Assembly: GCA_035578175.1 (NCBI GenBank) | Contig: JAQMRL010000001.1 | Span: 46,089,553-46,153,552, forward strand | Origin: Catonia carolina | Taxonomy: Eukaryota; Arthropoda; Insecta; Hemiptera; Achilidae | Direction of reading: 5' to 3' | Length of the DNA: 64,000 nucleotides | Shown: piece after piece, positions 25,101-40,100 of the stretch | Position numbering within the stretch: position 1 is the first letter of the stretch | How the letters are laid out: each line of letters begins with the position of its first letter | Position numbers and translations under genes: made by a program | Notes under the pieces: model-generated | Database searches by the model: none | Told to the model about the DNA's origin: nothing | Seen by the model: the letters and a program-made list of their open reading frames with translations, nothing else

Positions 25101-28100
25101 TCATGTTTTTTTATAATTTCTTGCTTTTCTTTAATAGAAATTTTACTTTTCACGTGCGATTTAGAACCCATTTTCACTATAACTACAGTCACGCACACAG
25201 GAAACATGGTACCAAAACTACAAAGAATACGTATGTATAATAACACGACAGACACTGCGGCACAGATGTTAAACCGATAACCAAGGCGATACGCGTAACA
25301 CTAAATATTTACTAAATATTATTATTATTATTATTTCTTGTTAGATCCTACTAGGGATGCATTTCTCTTAGTTCCAGCCAGTTTCCGGATGACCCATGCT
25401 GCTACTAAATATTATTATTATATACATTTATAATATTATTATTATACATTTACTAAATAGTAAATGGGTGCTGTGACAAAACTGAAAAACAGAAACAACC
25501 TTGAGCTGATGATGGGAGGGTGCAGGAGCATGGTCGAGGGTAACTTGACAAGAGGGAGGGAGTACATTCGATCAGAACTTCTTACTGTAAGGGTTGACGA
25601 TTGGCGGGTCACGTGGACTTTGGGAATTCAATGACACATCGTAAAGTAAAATATCATAATGTGAGTGCATCGTAAAGTGAGGTTCACTATATATGATATA
25701 ATTTTTAATAGCCCTGGAATCAGTAGATAGTCCTAGCCTGTGAATATAATTTCCTGAGTGATTTTCCAGGAGAGTAAATCAAACATTCTTTTACATCCTC
25801 CTGAACTTCCACAGTACAACTGGTGGTCGACCTGTGCTTTTGCGATCTTGTACACTCCCAGTCTTAGGAAATTTATTTAACAAATGCAAGACTGTTGACT
25901 TATTAGGAACAGTAGAATTGGGAAATAATAGCAGTTTCATAAACTGCTATAATAGAAATTATAGCAGAAAACTGCTATAATTTTCAAATTAAAACTGCGT
26001 TATAATTTATTAAAACTGCGGAAATAATAGCAGAAATAATAACAGTTCTTTTAGCACTGGCGCAAAAGAACAAAATTTCAATTGTTACAAACTGTTAACC
26101 TTGAATTTAGTGTTGCCATGTAAGGAGACATGAAATTTACCTATGTATTACTTCTACATTCTTAATGTTACCGCATGATGAGACGTAACGTGCTCGCCTC
26201 TCATCATGCGGTCTTGTTTTCAAATCCCATTCAGGCACGGCATATATTTTCATACGTTACAAAAAATTATTTCATCCTTCACCGTCTGCATTAGCAGTAG
26301 TAATTGCAGAACAATTGGATATTAAACCAAAAAAAAAAAAAAAAAATGTTACAGTTGCATCTTTTTGAAATAACTGTTATCATCAATGTAAGTTTAAGTG
26401 ATTGTCTGTCCATCCAATAATCACCTATGTCATATTAAATTCAAGCATATATTCAAGTCAAAAATACTTTTAAATTACAATTTTTTTTTAATTAACAGAA
26501 AATAATATAATCACTACTATTGTAATATTTGAAATTGTATAACACAATTATTTACCCTGTCTTAATCCTTCTACAGTAGCTTCATCATTGTAGTCATCAA
26601 CCCCAACATAGACAGGTTCTTTCTTAAGGGCAAACATCGTTAAAGCTTCAGTTCTTGGTGTTTTTGTAGCACTGAACAGCATTGTTTGTCTTCGTTCTGA
26701 AAATGAAGAATCAACATTAACAAAAGCATAGTAAAGTTTCCGTGTATCATGAATTAAAATCTCTTGTAGTACAAAACTGGTTGAAAAGTAACCTGTTACA
26801 GCATCAAAATCATATTAAATGTAATCGAGAAATATTGTTATAGATTGAAATTGACAAACTTTAAAATTAAATTAGAGTATGTAATTAATTATGTTTATTG
26901 TTTAGCATCTAGATAAATCAGTCTCTTCTATGTTTGAGATCCTCTTCAGTGGAAAAATTCTACCAGCGTGAAAATTTTGAAGTTGCATGCCTATAGTAAG
27001 AAAATATTTAAACCACAAATTTTTGGTGGGGTTTAGCAAAAAAAAAATTAATAATCAAAATCAAGGAAAAAATAACAGTACTTTTTAAATAAAGCTACTG
27101 TCTCATTGGTGTGATGCTGTGGTTAGCACACTAGCCTGCTAAGTGGAGGTCCCGGGTTTGATTCCCAGCTAGGGTCTGGAAAATATTACGTGCCAAAACC
27201 CATCATTACAGTTTCTTAACCCACTGTAGTGTTGCTAATGATCGAGCTGTTGTTGCGACATTAAATAAACAAAAAATCTGAAAAACAACCTAATTTTAAT
27301 CATGAGTGAATGATGCAAAATGAAAACCAACTAAGATAGGGTTAATACGGAAAATCACTCTTTGAGCTAAACTAGGCTCTTTAGAGAAAAATGCCTAAAA
27401 TAAAAATTGTAGGTTTTTTAATTTTCTATAAATTTGATATTATATATTTTTGTCAATATATGCATAATAAGGCTGAACTCTTAAAAAATCAATTTTTTTT
27501 ATAAATTTTGATGGAAAAAATCACTTATTACAGCTAAACTAAGCGTTATGCAAAAAAAACATACTAATAAAAGTTGCAGGTTTTTAAATGTTCAACAACT
27601 TTGATTTATACACTTTAGCCCTAAAATACATATTACGCCCACAATCTTAAAATAAACAATTTTTTCTACAAAAGCACACCCTCACCAAGAATTTCAGCAG
27701 ACAGTGCTTACCCTATCTTGTAGAGGATCAAAAATAAAGTACATGAGGCAAGTTTTAAAAAAAATGAATGAGCCGTTTTTGAGAAAATTGCAAAAAAGTG
27801 AAAAATTACACAAATAAACTACTACTTCCGGTGGACTGATTTTGATAAAAATGTTCATGTCGGTTCCTCTAGTGGTATCTAACATAAGTTCCAAGTCTTA
27901 ACTTCGTACAGTATTCTGTTCTGGAAATATTTTGTTCCCACGCACACACGCATGCGCCCATACACACACACATACAGAACAATTGCTAAAAACATGGTTT
28001 TTGGGTTCAGGGGGGTCTGAAAACGTGTATAGACCTATCTGGTGAAAACTCAATTTTGAAAAATTGACATGAAAACAATACTTTCTTTGCTATATATTCA

Positions 28101-31100
28101 TCTAGGGCAAGCAGAAAGTAAAAAAATATGTTTATACAGATTAAAAATATTTTAATAAAACTATTTAAATGAGCATATTCAAAAATTTATAATGTTAATT
28201 TTTTTTCTCAGCAGCTTCCAGACTACTCAAAATTAAACTATCTGACAGACTGTATATACTTACTAGGAAGCAAATTAATAATCTGTTTTAAATCTTCTTC
28301 AAATCCAATGTCTAAAAGTCGATCAGCTTCATCAATAATTAGACACTGGAGATTTTTATACAGAAAATCCCCTGTATTTTGTAAATGATCAAGCAATCGC
28401 CCTGGTGTAGCAACAATAATATTGATTCCTATAAAGACAAAAGTAAGTTTAAATTAATTTAGCAAACCAACAAATAGAGAAGAAAACATTAATTACATTT
28501 TTGTATGAATAATGGAATAACTTCACAATACTTAAGTTCAACTTGAGCAATTATACATGATTTTTTTGAAGAAATTTAAAGGCGTTAGACTCATTGGTAG
28601 TAGATGATGCTGTAAGCATCATAGTACTTTTATGTTATCTATAGCTTATATTAAAAGTATGGCACATTAGGAATGTTAATGAAAGTTTAAGTATTTAAAA
28701 CTAATACCATAAGTACTACAATGAAGTTCATCTTTAGTAAGCTGTTGCTGGAGATTTTTTCAAATTCTGAACGTATCCGTGCAGGAATCATAATGAAGTT
28801 ATTAACTTGTAATTATGAATAAAATTTTTACTCTAAAATTTGCAGATAATTAAACAACAAATCAAAACATATAAAACTATACATACTTAATGAATCACTG
28901 AATAAATAAGAAAAATTGTTCGTAAGTACAGATTAGGCCAATTATTGGCATTAACCTTGATTTCCTTTTTTGATGAAGGACTGTGTTTTGTATAATTGAT
29001 CAATGATTGATTATAATCATTGAGACAAATTTGACATACAGCTTTGTATGAATACTGTTCTAATAAATCATTCGATCATGAAGAAATAAATACAATTTGA
29101 TCATTTGTAAAAAAAAAATTCCGTCCCTGGAACGAATATCCCACTTTACCTACACATTTGCGATATGGAAAATGTGATCCAATTGGTAGTCTCAAACAAT
29201 TAAAAAAAACACTGTTATTACAAGACAGAAATAATTTCAACTGTTTCTTCATTCTGACAGTGGATGCCTTGCTAAATAAATACATCATTAGTGTTAGTTA
29301 TTTGATCTACACTTACACAACCAGAAAAGGGACATATAAGTGTGAATGAGTTAATGAAATGTTACCAAGCAATGGTTCTGCTAGAAAATCTCTTTGGTAG
29401 AAGAATTTCACTAAGGCCAGCCGCTCATTGGACACACCATCTTGGTTTGCAACGTCTCACAATGTTACATCTTATTGTGCAACGTGTTTCAAGCGACATG
29501 TACATTATAAGGAGCCATACATTAGCTGAAAAATAGTCTTGGCTGTAGCGAAATGACTCAGGCCTCTGGTTGCAACAAAAATGACAGCTTTCGGTCCAAC
29601 ATTGCGAAAAAGAAGTCTTGAAATAAATATTAGTGCATGCGCATAGATGTGAAATGATCAACTGTTTACCTCCTGTATTCTATAGTGTATTTGAAGTAAA
29701 GTAGGCAAGCAGTCTATGTGGTAGCCGATTATTTTATACAGTTGAGTAATTTTTTCTTTTTTTCTCTTTTGGTTAATTGGGTGAAACTGAAATTTTCTCA
29801 AGTGCTACATCCATTAATTAGATGAATTGCCATAACAAAACTGCAATATCTATTTCCTCATCCATTTTTTAAAATAAATAGGTATATTTTTTTAAGTATT
29901 ATTCTAGTTATAATTACAGTTAATTATAAAATAAGATAATAACTCATAATTCTTAAAAAATAATAACTCATAATTCAAGGAAAGATATGTGGCAGAAGAG
30001 GTCCTGGAAGAAGGAGAATATCGTGGATCCAGAACCTAAGGACTTGGTTCTCTGTGAATACAGCTCAGTTGTTCAGGGCAGCAGTCAACAGAGTCATCAT
30101 AGCCAAAATGGTTGCCAACATCCGGAACGAATAGGAACCACAAGAAGAGAAGATAAAATAAGAAATATACCACCAACAATACTATTATTCATAGCAATGT
30201 CACCAATATTGGAGGAATTGGGTTTCCGCAAAAAAACTGTCTTGAGTCAAAATGTTTTAACCTCGCAACCACTGATGAAACAAAATGAAACACATTGCCT
30301 TGGTACAATTTGTTTCTAAACAAAATGTTATGTCCAATGTGCGGCCAGCCTAATGATACAAAAATGTTTCTACAAAACTACATTTTGTAACGTTATACAA
30401 GCAAAATTCTGGAATGGTTAAGGTAATGATTTATTGTAAGAAATTAAATGTCTTGTAAGAAAGTTAAATGGATGGCCTTTGAATGGGAATTCTTGGAAAT
30501 GAGGTGGGAAGTCTTTGTTATGCCGATAATTGATTCATTCTACTCGTAGATTGTTTTGGTCAACCACAGAAGGTTTTAGAAGGGTCTCTATTGTGTCTTA
30601 TTACGGGCAAACAACCACCCCTACAGGTACTTAATGGTGCTTGCCGTTTATCAGCCAGTTCAGTTCAAGTTGCCATTAGGAAAGACTAAGCACCGATAGG
30701 AAGTGTTTGTATGCAGTGTAAAAAGTACATTAAAGAAAAGGTCTTCTCGTACTGTAAACACCATGGAGTACTTTTGGTTGTAGGTTAGAAGCTGTTATTA
30801 AGGGGGTAGTCAACCCAGAAAATGAAAATCAAAACTTCTGGCTATAATTTATCATTATTTATTTTGAATGAAAGAGTAATTTGCTAGTAATGATCTAACA
30901 TTTGAACCAAGCCAAAAAATTAATTACAGCCCCTAATATAAGGGAGAGGTTGGAAATGCGGGCTTTTACGAGGAATCAAATATCTCAGGAACCAAGAAAA
31001 ATATCAACAAGATTCTTATGCTACAAAATACAGAAAATTGCTGTTTTTATCTGTTGTATAAGCTTGTATGTATTTTTTATTACAAGAAATTTATTGAAAA

Positions 31101-34100
31101 AAACCATATTTTCAAAAACATTTATTTTATATATTCACAAATGATTTTTTAACAAAATCCCTATTAAGGTTTTTGTAATAATCATTCCACAGATAATAGA
31201 GCAAGAAATTATGAACGTTTGAAAAAAATATCATCCAAATATCTCCAATACTAACCAAAATATTTAATTCCCAAGAATGTACAATCATGTACAAACCACA
31301 TTTCCGGAAAACTTAAAGTTGAAGGAATAATTTCACTCACCTTGCTAGTGATCTTTATTTTAAACTTCAAATAAATGCACAAAACAATCAAAATTTAAAA
31401 AAAATCATCTTCTTGAGTGTAAAATGATCTTTATTATTAGTTCAGTTTAGTTTACGCTTTATGTTTTTGTCATTAAATAAATTTCATAATTTAATAATAT
31501 TGTAAATAAATAATATAAGTTTCTGTGTATTATTTATTACAACTAGATCCTGAAAAGACCTTGGCTTAAGTGTTACAATATTAATGTTTATTTTAGACTT
31601 AAGGATAAACCATACCTTTAGCAAGTTTATCAGCTTCCACTTTTCTGACAGCACCACCCATTATTAACCCATATGTATGGTGATTGTACTTCATGAGTTC
31701 TTTAAGGACACCAAAGGTTTGCATCGACAATTCTCTAGTAGGAGAAATAATTATCACACCTGTGCCTAAAAAACAACAAATAAATACATATTTTATAAAA
31801 TTTCAATTGAAATGTGAACCAGCTTAATTTTCAAATATAATCAATAATTTAAAAAAAAATCTGGTGTGAAACATTCACACAACTTTCTCTTGCCAATGCA
31901 AATAATTAACAATATAACCTAACATTAGTAATGAAACATTAGAAATAAACAAAAAACTAACCTCTAAAAATATAACCTTATTTTAATCATGACTGAAAGA
32001 CGCAAAATGAAAATTGAACTCAGTTCAGCTTAAAAATACGGATAATCACTCTTTCACACTAAACTAGGCTCTGTAGAGAAAAATGCTTCAAAAATAAAAG
32101 TTGTAGATCTTTTTATTTCCTATAAAATTAATTATATACACTTTTGTCGTAAAATGCATACTAAGGCCAAAATCTTAAAAAAATCTATTTTTCACACGTT
32201 TTCATAAGAAAAAAACAGAAAATCGCTAATTATTGCTAAACTAAGCGTTATACGTACAAAAAAATGTTTGAAATAAAAGTTGTAAGTTTTTAAATTCTCT
32301 AGAACTTTTACTATATAAATTTTTGCGCTAAAATGCATATTAAAGCCGTAATCTTAAAAAAACAATTTTTTTACGTGAAAACAGCCTCACCAAGAATTAC
32401 AGCAAACACGGCGCCTACCCTACCTTGTAGAGAATAAAAAATTGAATAAACCAGGCGATTTTAAAGAAAATCGTAGGACAAGTTTTTGAGAAAATCGAAA
32501 AAGTGAAAAATTACACGAATAAACTACTACTTCCGGTTGACCGATTTTGATGAAAATGTTCGCGTCGGGACCGGTAGTGACATGAAACTTAAGTTTCAAG
32601 TTTCAAGTTCGTACGATGTTCCGTTCTTGAGATATTCTGTTCACACACACACCACACACACGCACGCACGCGCACACACACACCAATCGCTAAAAACGTT
32701 TTTGGGGTTCAGGGTCTGAAAACGTGTAGATCAGGTAAAAACTCGATTTCGAAAAATCAACATGAAAACAATACTTTCCTTGCCTATATTCATATAGGCA
32801 AGAGAAAGTAAAAAAACATAATGAGTTATCATAAAATGATTATATACAAGTTAGATATTTGGGTCAATCCATATCAAGTGGTCCAACACTGGTTGCTTGA
32901 CCATCTCCAAAAAAATTTATATTTGGTAGGTGGTTTCTCTCATGTTTTGTGAGCTCAAAAATAACTCAGAAAATTTTTTGTTGTTTACCATTTAGAAATG
33001 GCGGCCATTTTGATTGAAGGCCGCGCACTATTTTTAGCGTTTGCAGGCATCTACGATTTGTCACACTATTCAACAATGAGTTGCCCTAGACTTTTCAAAT
33101 AAATTGCATTGAAGTAAGAACATTCTGGGCTAAAAATTGAACATATAACCTGAGTACTTGTATTTCTTAATATATTTTTAACAGCTCAAAAGTATTGGTC
33201 GCAAATGAAGAAAATTCAATTTTTGAAGGGTATTTTTTCAAAGAAGGAAAGCTTTTTCAGCTTTAATATTTTTTGTGCTGTTAAAGTATATTGCATTGTT
33301 ACTTTTTGTAAAGTATCAATGGTGAGATACTTACCCTTTAAAAGTTATTGCATTTCAAAAAATGAAATTTTGAGTTTTCCCAATTTTGTACCTGCCATAT
33401 CTTTGTTGGGGGACCAAGTAAAAATCTGAAAATCTCACAAGTTAAAGTTCTTAATGATATAAAACTACAGTATAAATTGCAACTTTGAGATTTGGCTGGA
33501 AGTGGTAAAAAAAAATTGTTCAATTTGGACGAAAAACCGTATATGTACATCTGCGGTATTCGGGTTAATGAAGTAGGTAGGCATATAGAAATTAACATAA
33601 CTATTTACAGATAATGTAACACTGGTGACATTATATAATTTAAACATAACTTGTTCAAAAAAAAAAATAGTTGGGTAACACAGGTACTTAAATAAAAACA
33701 AAATTGATTATTGCATTGTTCTAATATTCGTTTATGTCATGAAAGAAAAGGAATACGATACACAAAGTTCTTTAAGTGACAATAAAAAAAAACTATTTTT
33801 CAGAGTCCATTAAATGACACACAAAACATGAGAAAAACCACCCACCAAATATAAATTTTTTTTGGAGATGGTCAAGCAACCAATTAATTATTTTCTGGAC
33901 CACTTGGTATGGAATGACCCATTTAGGAAGTAACTTGTTTAGGACAGAAAGTATTAGAAGACTGCAGTAAACCATTCAACAACAAACAATACAGGATGTT
34001 TTTTCAACTTATGAAACTCTAAATGATACTATATAAATACCTAAATTGTAACCTAATAAGGTACAATGTAAATTTAAACAATGGTTAGTAAAAATGCTAA

Positions 34101-37100
34101 CATTATCAGTGTTATGAGAATAAGCTATAATACTCAAACATGACAAATATCTTACTAATTTGTTATAGATAAACAGCTTAATATAACACCAACGCCCCCG
34201 GCGGGTGACTGATGCGGCACCCCAAGCACCCTTATAACGCTAGAATCCGCAGTCGAACCGTGTGTTAGCCACATTACAAACCAAATCGCATGTATATCTG
34301 TCGAACATAGTCCCGGACTTCAACTGCGTCAAACATAGGAAGCTCAGGCACCCGACTAATTCTCTCGCATTGCACCAGGATGTTACCGCTGATGGACCGA
34401 CTTAACAATACGCATCAAGCTTACAAATTTAATAAATACAATTAATTAAAGGTAATTAATTTACATTTCTTGAAAGATAAAAATATCAAGCGAAATTAAA
34501 TCCTTTATTAACTGGGCCTGAATGAACTTTCAGTAAATTGCAATGTTTTATTACTTGTATCTTGTTAGATTTATTTTCTATAAAACAATAAATTTCTTTT
34601 ACATTCGTATTAGCTGAATACAAACTAAAATTTACATTGCAAATTATAATCTGAACAACTATGAAAAACATTATGTATTACCAAATTACTTATGAAAAAT
34701 ATTTGTTGACTACACTAAAGGAGAGGATTTATCAGTAAGCAATTTAAACACAACACATAGAAAACCAAACAGAATTTGTACCATCTATATTCAGGCAAGA
34801 TGGCAGCAGATTTACATACATCAGAAAGAAGTTTTAAAGATATTTTCTATGAAGAATAAGCTCCATTTAATGAGTCGCACATTTAACCAGGCTTTTAAAC
34901 TCTTCAGCTTGAAGTGCACATACAGTAGCCTATATTAGTAAATCTCTAATCGATTACAACCACTATGATTTATCACCAAAACATACAAAAATGCAAAATC
35001 ATACGGTCAAAATAACAATGATTATTACCATTTCGAGGCATGAATTTAAGTTTAGTGATAAGTTCAATAGCAGGAACAAGAAAAGCTAACGTTTTTCCAG
35101 AACCAGTTTTAGCAGCACCAACAAGATCTCGTCCTTCTAACAATGGTGGAATGGCTTGAGACTGAATCCTTGTCATCTTTGTAAAGCCCATGTCAGCAAT
35201 TGCCTTCAATATATTTTCATTTACTGCACCTTCCAATGAAGTAAATGACGAATCACTTAAAATTCCAAGGGCAATTCCTGAACCTGGAACTGTTACCAAA
35301 AAATCAAATTAAACAACAATAATAAAGAAACAATCCAAAATAGTAACATCAAAAGCGCTTGAAAAAATTTAAAACAACTAAATTAATAACTAAACTAAAT
35401 AAAGGAGATATCTAAAAATTTAAAGCACACAAAAATAGTGTTTGGCACACATACATATAGCTGCTGTACTTTATTACAACTCTATATAGACCACTACTCA
35501 TAAATTAACCTCCAGTCAGGAATCACAAACTGGCTAAACAGGCCCAATCAACGTCTTCCGTGCTTAAGACATTTCCAGATATACAGTCAGTCACCATTTC
35601 ATTTCATATCTCTTGAGCAGTACAGGCCAACTCATTGAAATGAGATGTGTTATGTATTTTTTTTTTTTTTTTTTTTTTGGTTTAACGTCCGATTGTTCTG
35701 CAATTACTGCTAATGCAGACGGTGAAGGATGAAATGATTTTTGTAACGTATGAAAATATGCCGTGCCTGAGTGGGATTCGAATTGTGTATGTGCAGTAGC
35801 AAAGGAAGTAGTGGGGGTTTTCAGAGCCAGTGCGTTCCCAGTCACCAAAGAGTGAACATCCGTACAGTGGGTCAAAAAGTAGTGTTTCAGTTTTGTAGTC
35901 CAGTTGATTTCTTTAGAATAGTACCTTACATACTATGAGACGTGATTTTCTTTTATGCGTTATCGAAAACCAGTTTATTTAAAACAGTGTAATTGTGTAT
36001 ATTTATAATAGTGTTTCAGTGCTTATTTATTTTTTTAAATTTTTGTTTTATCCAAGTCGGCAAGAAAAACAACAATTTTTTTTTTTAGATAAAATTTTAG
36101 AAAGTAAAGGTCACGTTGTATTATGACTTCCTCCGTACCATCTCAATTTGAACCCTATTGAGTTGGTTTGGGCTTCACTTAAAGATTACGTAAGTAAAAA
36201 TACTGTCAACTATAATTTTAATGATGTCAGAAAACTATGTGATGACTTTTTTACTACATTTTCTGCCGATAACTGGAAATCTCGATGCGAACACGTCTTA
36301 GGTTAGAAACCGAACTAATGCAAAACGAATAAACTTTAGATGATGTGATTGATAGCGTGGTAATAAATCCTAATACTGACATTGACAATTCAGACGAGAG
36401 TTTTTCAGGAAGTGAGATTTCTGGCACGGAAGACTTATGATTTGTTGTAGTAGGGCCTACATTAATATTGAATTTTCATACAAGGCAGTATTTGCATATA
36501 AGCGGTAAATTTTAATTTCATTTAGGAAATAGTATAAGAGAAAATTAAATCTATTTGTAACTAGAAGTATAACAATAATGTGTGGGAACGTGTGTCTGTG
36601 TATGTGATAAAACAGCATACAGAACTTTGTAGGCAGGCTGTACTGCACTGACACATGTGGGGAGGAATATACCCCTCTCTTTCTTAATATTTCTTTCTCA
36701 CTCAGTTGTTCTGCGCAACTCGCAATTCACTTGGATCTTGCCGACCTGTAAGTACATGGTGAAATATGGACATCATACTGAAATAATTGATGCTTCTGTA
36801 AGAGCATGGTGCTAAAACTACAGAGAAGGGAGAACTAGTGTACATGACAATGAAGAAGAGAACACCATTCCATTGTGACTAATGATGTTGATAAGGAAAT
36901 GTAACACACCATTAGTGACAAGTGTTGCTTCATAATATGGTACTCCATAAACTTTTAACGATCACTCTAAACAGAATAATTTAGGAGAGTGGTATAAAAT
37001 AAATGGCAAGGGGTGCTAATGAAGATGATAACTTTTTGTGACAATGCACAGCCTCAAACTAACACTAGAACTAAACCTCGTTTAAGTGAAATATTTTTGA

Positions 37101-40100
37101 CCAGTACTGGCTTGCTACTCAACATTTCCAAAGTAATGGCGAAATCGATGTCACGATGCAAGTGCTGAATTTAGGTGGATACTTTGTCGAGAAGTAATAT
37201 GTCTGTTTGCAATTTTTAAATTCAAGTGTACGATACATGAACATTTTATAAATTAAAATAAGGATTTTCAATTTATTAAAATTTTTGAGGTAAGTGCATT
37301 TCAGTGAGCACTTAAATTAGCATTTCCTTATTATTAAAAAGAATTTATATTTTTATCTTCAAATGCTTTTAAACATTTAGACAAATTTCTTAGTTGTATC
37401 GCACTCTAATTATCTGAACAACTGCTTCCTGGTCGGGTACTTTTTCTTCACTCATTTTCATCTATAACCCTTTATCAACTGCATCAGCAGTAATGCGAAA
37501 AACAGTCAGAACTAAAACGAGAAAAACTGTTTCCCTGTGGTTACATTACACATACTCAGTACTTACAGCACATAATTTTAAAGATCTATCATTCTCAGAA
37601 TCCGTTACATGCTATATTAATTAAGCGGATGATTAAATTTTTTTACATCTCCATTCAACAGGTGTAATATTTGTTTGCTACAACCGCCTGCAAGAAATTC
37701 CTGGTACTAAATGGCCTACCGTTAAGAGAAAAGGATCGAAAGTTCTGTAGAAGACATATATTTTGTTATTAAAAAGAAATTAAATTAGTCTCATGTATCA
37801 ACTTACGACTTGTAGTATTTCCAGTTCCATTATCTGTGAAATCATTATTATGTGTTTTACTTCCTGAAATAAAAAAAATAAAAAATAAAATAATACAGTC
37901 AACTACAATAAAAAAACAAATGTTTTTCTGAAGTAAGAATTATCACAAGTTCCTACGTTGAGCTTTGTCAAAACTTACAGAATACTGAAGTTCATTCTTT
38001 AATCACAAAAGATAAATATCTTATTATCTAAATTTATTTAGTGGTAAGCTACTGCATATAAAATATTTACCAATTCATAACTGATTAACTAAATCTAATC
38101 AATCAGTATCAGTAATAATTAAATACAAATTTTATAGCAGTCAATTTTTAGATGAACCTAAAAAGTCACACTTATGATTGAACTGGACTGAATTGAACTT
38201 CAGAACCTGATGAACTAGAGACTTTACGGACAGTAAGTTTGTCAGTAATCAAAAGAATTGAATTTTTAACAGAAAATGTGCAGCTGTCCTTAATGATGGT
38301 CTGATTAATGAGGCTTCAATTTAACTTGAACACAACACCACAAACATTCTACAAAAAACATGCCCTTCTTGTTATTCTCTTTATTTTTCTCCCATTCTCT
38401 CTTTATTTTTATTTTCTCTCTCTCTCTCTCTCTCTTTATTTTTCTGCCCTTCTCTTTATTTTTTTAACCAAATAGAGTACAAAATAATAATTCTAAAATA
38501 GTACAAAATTGATGCTAGATAAGAAGGATGAATATATTTAACATGTATATACTGAATTCTGATATTTCTACTATGAGTACCTTTAAAAACAGAAAAGTAA
38601 AAATGTAGAGCTGTGATATTTTATAATACTGTAACAAAATGGACAAAACCAAAGGTAAAGAAGATAAACATGTGCGGTATGAAAGTTTAGTAAAAATTTA
38701 TCTTTTTCTTTTAAACTTTTAAATTGATATTTTTTTATAAAAAAAATTCAGTTATCGCACTAAATAAATAGAACATTTTAAAAAAAACATTCCAAAATAG
38801 GTTCTGCGATTCAGTCCTAAAGGAATAATAGGCTAGGTAATAGTTTAATTTAAGTTAAGGCTTTTTAATGAAATGACATCAACCATTTTGATACTAAAAC
38901 AGGCTAGATTGCATATGCCATGAAGAGAAGACCAATATCACAATCGATCTATTCACTGGACCAATATTATATTGCTTATTCAAGAAGTTTGCAATGACAA
39001 TTTTTTAATCGCCATCTGAATAGTGTAAAAGTTTACATTAACAAAATATGTATGCATCTGTGAAATTTTTTAAGGCCATTACTTTTTTTTTGGTTTTACG
39101 TCAGACTGTTTTGCAATTTCTGCTAATGCAGATGGTGGAGATGAATGATATATGAAAAATGCCAGACCTGACCAGGAATCGAACCCAGTCAAGACAGATA
39201 ATGTACAGGAGATAAAATATTTATGAGTACAAAGCGAACAGGAGTTGCTATTATTTAATAATGGTTAAAAAAACAATACACAGGACAATTAATTGTTCTA
39301 ATGGAATAATTGCTAACTATAGTTTAAGTCCAGCTGAGGATAGCTGATGCCATGTTTGAGAGTTCCTAGTAATTTGTTAGGGTTAATTATAATTTTTATT
39401 TTATCAAAGAGTAATACAATATAGGTAAAATAGTTAAAATAAATATTTATTAATAATAAACACTACCTTCATTTTCAGATAATTCAGAAGCAGATTGTTC
39501 TTGAGATGAACTGATATTCACATCTTCTTGAATACCATTAGATTTTCTTTTATTCTTTTTCTTTGTCTTTTTATCCATTTTATCTTCATCTGAAACAAAA
39601 TATAACCTCCACAATTACAAACATCAGGTTTTCATTCAACAATGTGCCCATTAGGTACCAGCTAACCTGTCACACATACACTTAGTTGCCTTTTTATTCT
39701 CAAGTAGTATGGAATGACTGTTGTGGCACCGAACAGTTGTAAGATGCATAATTTTTGCAAGAAGGAACATCTGCCACCAAGATCCTGTGTCACCTGAGCA
39801 TAGTTAATAGTACAGTTTCTCTTTAGTCCAGCACGCCTTGGATTCAGATCTGATAAAAAAATATTATTACATATTTTGCAGTAATATAAAACGTTGCTGA
39901 ATCAAACAAAACTTCCTCAAAATTAAAAATTCTGCAGAACTTTTAAATTTATGTATAATTCGTAATAATTTGTTGAAGAAAATATTGGAATCACGAAGAC
40001 AAAGGGAATCATAGACTTTTTTTAAGTATGGTAACTTAACGTGACCTAACCTATACTATTAGTAACTACAATACACATACAGTAATGTAAGGATAATTTA

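Noticed and set aside
25900..26060. Cluster of ACTGCTATAAT repeats, considered as a CRISPR-like or satellite array
   Set aside because: Irregular spacing and AT-rich palindromes only; no regular repeat-spacer structure, and the DNA is eukaryotic.
32537..32719. 60-codon ORF rich in Thr-His
   Set aside because: Produced by the CA microsatellite within a family C element.
35591..35875. 94-codon minus ORF with a Lys run
   Set aside because: The Lys run is the SINE poly(T) tract read on the other strand.
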